Part shown: positions 6,707 through 7,309 of the stretch, piece after piece
How the letters are laid out: the number at the start of each line of letters is the position of its first letter
Numbering within the stretch: the first letter of the stretch is position 1
Assembly: GCA_016764635.1 (NCBI GenBank)
Contig: JAESRM010000340.1
Location: 1,929 to 9,237 of the forward strand
From: Planctomycetota bacterium
GTDB lineage: Bacteria > Planctomycetota > UBA1135 > GCA-002686595
DNA: 7,309 nucleotides
Direction: 5' to 3'
The notes under the pieces: model-generated
What the model saw: the letters and a program-made list of their open reading frames with translations, nothing else
What the model was told of the DNA's origin: nothing
Database searches by the model: none
Position numbers and translations under genes: made by a program

Positions 6707-6939
6707 GCGAACTTGCAAACAGATCTGAGCATGGCTTCAGCCGTGGATCCTTCCTGACCGTGAAGCCTGGCTGCGCGGTCAGGGATGAAAGTGGCAGAGT
6801 GATCTTCCGCGCCGGCCATGAAGTGGACCCTGAGCATCCTCTCTTCAAGGCGAACCCTGAGCGCTTTGTCTGGATGAACCGCCGCGTCTACGAGACCGTC
6901 ACGGGGTCTAAGCCCAAGCGAAAGGGCAAGGCTAAATGA
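6703..6939 (+). CDS. small hypothetical phage protein with a GxxVxxxHP motif
   Basis: This 78-residue protein starts at ATG 6703, overlapping the TGA of the giant gene as ATGA, with GGAG 7 bases upstream (6692-6695). Its stop overlaps the next ATG in the same way. The core is VIFRAGHEVDPEHPLF (33-48) followed by NPERFVWM (51-58). The C-terminus is strongly basic (SKPKRKGKAK, 69-78), which may contact DNA or an acidic partner. Small proteins with a 'G-x-x-V ... HPL ... F' core are, from memory, common beside head-tail connector genes in phages, but I know no named function. The similar motif in the 154-residue protein at 669-1133 is notable. Confidence 0.75.
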   Translation: MSELANRSEHGFSRGSFLTVKPGCAVRDESGRVIFRAGHEVDPEHPLFKANPERFVWMNRRVYETVTGSKPKRKGKAK

Positions 6940-7309
6940 GCGTCCGCTTCGGAGTGGTCGACCTGATGACCGTGGACGACTTGCGCGTGGCGTCGAATGC
7001 TTCTTATGGAGAGGACCTGCCTGCGGATTACGAGACCACCACGCTCACGCCGATCATCAAGGAGATCTCCAGCCAGTTCGCGGCCTACATTCAGCAGCAC
7101 ATCTTGCGGGCCGAGCGGATGGAGACCTACAACATCCGGGGCAATGCGCGAGTCATCACGCTCAAGGGCACGAACATCGACCCCGATTCGGTCATGATCG
7201 AAGTGGACTGCGACTTCCTGGACGAATCCGACTATACGCTGACCGAGGACACGGGCTGGATCCAGCTCTGCAAGCCCATCTCTGGCAGGCGGTCCGACAC
7301 CTTCAAGGT
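6936..7309 (+). CDS. putative head-tail connector / adaptor protein (5' part, cut by window end)
   Basis: The frame opens at ATG 6936 (overlapping the previous TGA as ATGA; AAGG at 6928-6931) and stays open to the window end, giving 124 residues plus two bases. The N-terminal third is helical (LMTVDDLRVAS, 10-20; TPIIKEISSQFAAYIQQHIL, 39-58). A beta-rich part follows: RAERMETYNIRG (59-70), VITLKG (74-79), VMIEVDCDFLDESDYTL (87-103) and GWIQLCKP (107-114). This pattern, helices ending in 'S-x-x-x-x-x-Y' then 'R-x-E-x-Y', 'L-x-G' and 'Y-x-L ... G-x-I', is typical of gp6-like head-tail connector or adaptor proteins that join the portal to the tail. The family match is by recognition of pattern, not a search. 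Its place after the putative capsid genes agrees. Confidence 0.65.
   Translation, partial: MSVRFGVVDLMTVDDLRVASNASYGEDLPADYETTTLTPIIKEISSQFAAYIQQHILRAERMETYNIRGNARVITLKGTNIDPDSVMIEVDCDFLDESDYTLTEDTGWIQLCKPISGRRSDTFK

Overview
The window reads as part of the head (capsid/neck) gene cluster of a tailed bacteriophage or prophage. All genes lie on the + strand, are tightly packed, and use ATGA/TGATG stop-start overlaps. The DNA is GC-rich, by eye about 60%, which suggests a GC-rich bacterial host; the host cannot be named from the sequence. No integrase, transposase, tRNA, rRNA or CRISPR array is visible, and no bacterial housekeeping gene.

Layout. 1-132 is the 3' end of a gene cut by the window, possibly the major capsid protein by position. 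148-600 encodes a 150-residue beta-rich protein, perhaps a capsid decoration protein. 601-668 is the only sizeable gap and holds a strong GC-rich hairpin. 669-1133 encodes a 154-residue protein with an acidic, repeated N-terminus. 1133-6706 is a single giant gene (1857 residues). 6703-6939 encodes a 78-residue protein. 6936 to the window end is the 5' part of a gene that looks like a head-tail connector/adaptor.

The giant protein dominates the window. It starts with a short beta-sandwich-like domain with no signal peptide, followed by four tandem Calx-beta domains. Next come an unrecognised beta-rich region and a helix-rich region with features of an alpha/alpha-toroid carbohydrate-active fold. 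It ends in a right-handed parallel beta-helix with a HADAIQ motif of the kind seen in pectate-lyase-like proteins. This is the plan of a virion adhesin or glycan depolymerase: a virion anchor, a stalk of Calx-beta domains and distal glycan-binding or glycan-cleaving modules.

The gene sits among putative head genes rather than with tail genes. Its N-terminal domain also seems to resemble the 150-residue upstream protein. Together these suggest, as inference only, a capsid- or neck-attached spike. Two small proteins on either side of the giant gene share a GxxVxxxHP motif, which may mark a related pair of structural accessory proteins.
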